64,000 nt of DNA from Pelosinus sp. UFO1. GTDB taxonomy: Bacteria > Bacillota > Negativicutes > DSM-13327. Location: NCBI RefSeq assembly GCF_000725345.1, contig NZ_CP008852.1, positions 2,968,001 to 3,032,000 on the forward strand, given 5' to 3'. Made by a program: the position numbers and the translations under genes. The notes under the pieces were generated by a model that did not search any database, was not told the DNA's origin, and saw only the letters and a list, made by a program, of their open reading frames with translations. This document shows positions 63,840 to 64,000 of the stretch, in pieces; position 1 is the stretch's first letter, and each line of letters begins with the position of its first letter.

Positions 63840-64000
63840 GTGAATTCCTCCAATTGTTATATTGAGAAATTTTCATAATTCATTTAAATTTCATAATACA
63901 CAACTTGCAGTATTGCGTTTACTATTATTTAACTTAATTATAAGAACTTCCCATTTGTATATAATAAAGCATCTTAATGGCAATTTCTTCTACCAAAAGG

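Overview
The window looks like a chromosomal piece of a Negativicutes bacterium, most likely Sporomusaceae and Pelosinus-like. This rests on low GC, Firmicutes-type Shine-Dalgarno and sigma-A promoters, a SAM-I riboswitch, and a porin-like outer-membrane protein at the right end. The taxonomy is inferred; no rRNA is present. Nearly everything between 325 and 59834 forms one locus for scavenging sulfur (and perhaps methyl groups) from organic compounds, built around nitrogenase-like enzymes.

Layout, mostly read right to left on the minus strand. (a) 325-15269: nifB, two nearly identical nifH genes, a cupin, a RuBisCO-like protein, a DmsA/DmsB-like molybdoenzyme, a K1-D1 nitrogenase-like pair, an NMT1-type ABC importer lacking an ATPase, a scar of a second nifB, and a DUF1858 protein. 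(b) 15557-19804: a polar amino-acid ABC importer with an M20 amidohydrolase. (c) 20183-21851: a NapH-like ferredoxin module. (d) 22013-34647: metY, pairs D2-K2 and D3-K3, metNIQ, trmO, a NifX-like protein and an MFS carrier. (e) 34855-36047, plus strand: SAM-I riboswitch and metA. (f) 36058-44755: QueG-like proteins, a four-domain rhodanese, an SsuABC-type importer and a YeiH-type carrier. (g) 45137-46990, plus strand: DUF1638, a corrinoid protein and a decayed UroD-type methyltransferase. (h) 47064-53675: a DUF2292 protein, pair D4-K4, a third SsuABC-type importer and DUF2325. (i) 53997-59834: two UroD-type methyltransferases, a corrinoid activator, a PatB/MalY C-S lyase and DUF1847. (j) 60203-63839: unrelated genes and tRNA-Ala.

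Proposed logic (inference from family knowledge): importers bring in organosulfur compounds; NifH plus NifB-derived cofactor drive four DK reductases, as in methylthio-alkane reductase, to release methanethiol or sulfide; MetA (with the acetyl-CoA-type Glu111) and MetY turn the thiol into methionine or homocysteine. nifE, nifN and nifV are absent, so classical N2 fixation is not encoded here.

The most striking feature is not a protein. At least 20 copies of a compact two-hairpin RNA element precede these transcription units and sit at junctions inside them. A short conserved hairpin (GCU-GA-P1-loop-P1'-A-GGC) overlaps the 5' strand of an intrinsic terminator. The GCU/GGC/GCC trio covaries as GUU/GAC/GUC and ACU/GGU/ACC, as expected of mutually exclusive antiterminator and terminator. 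I do not recognise it as a named family. No transcription factor is encoded in the window.
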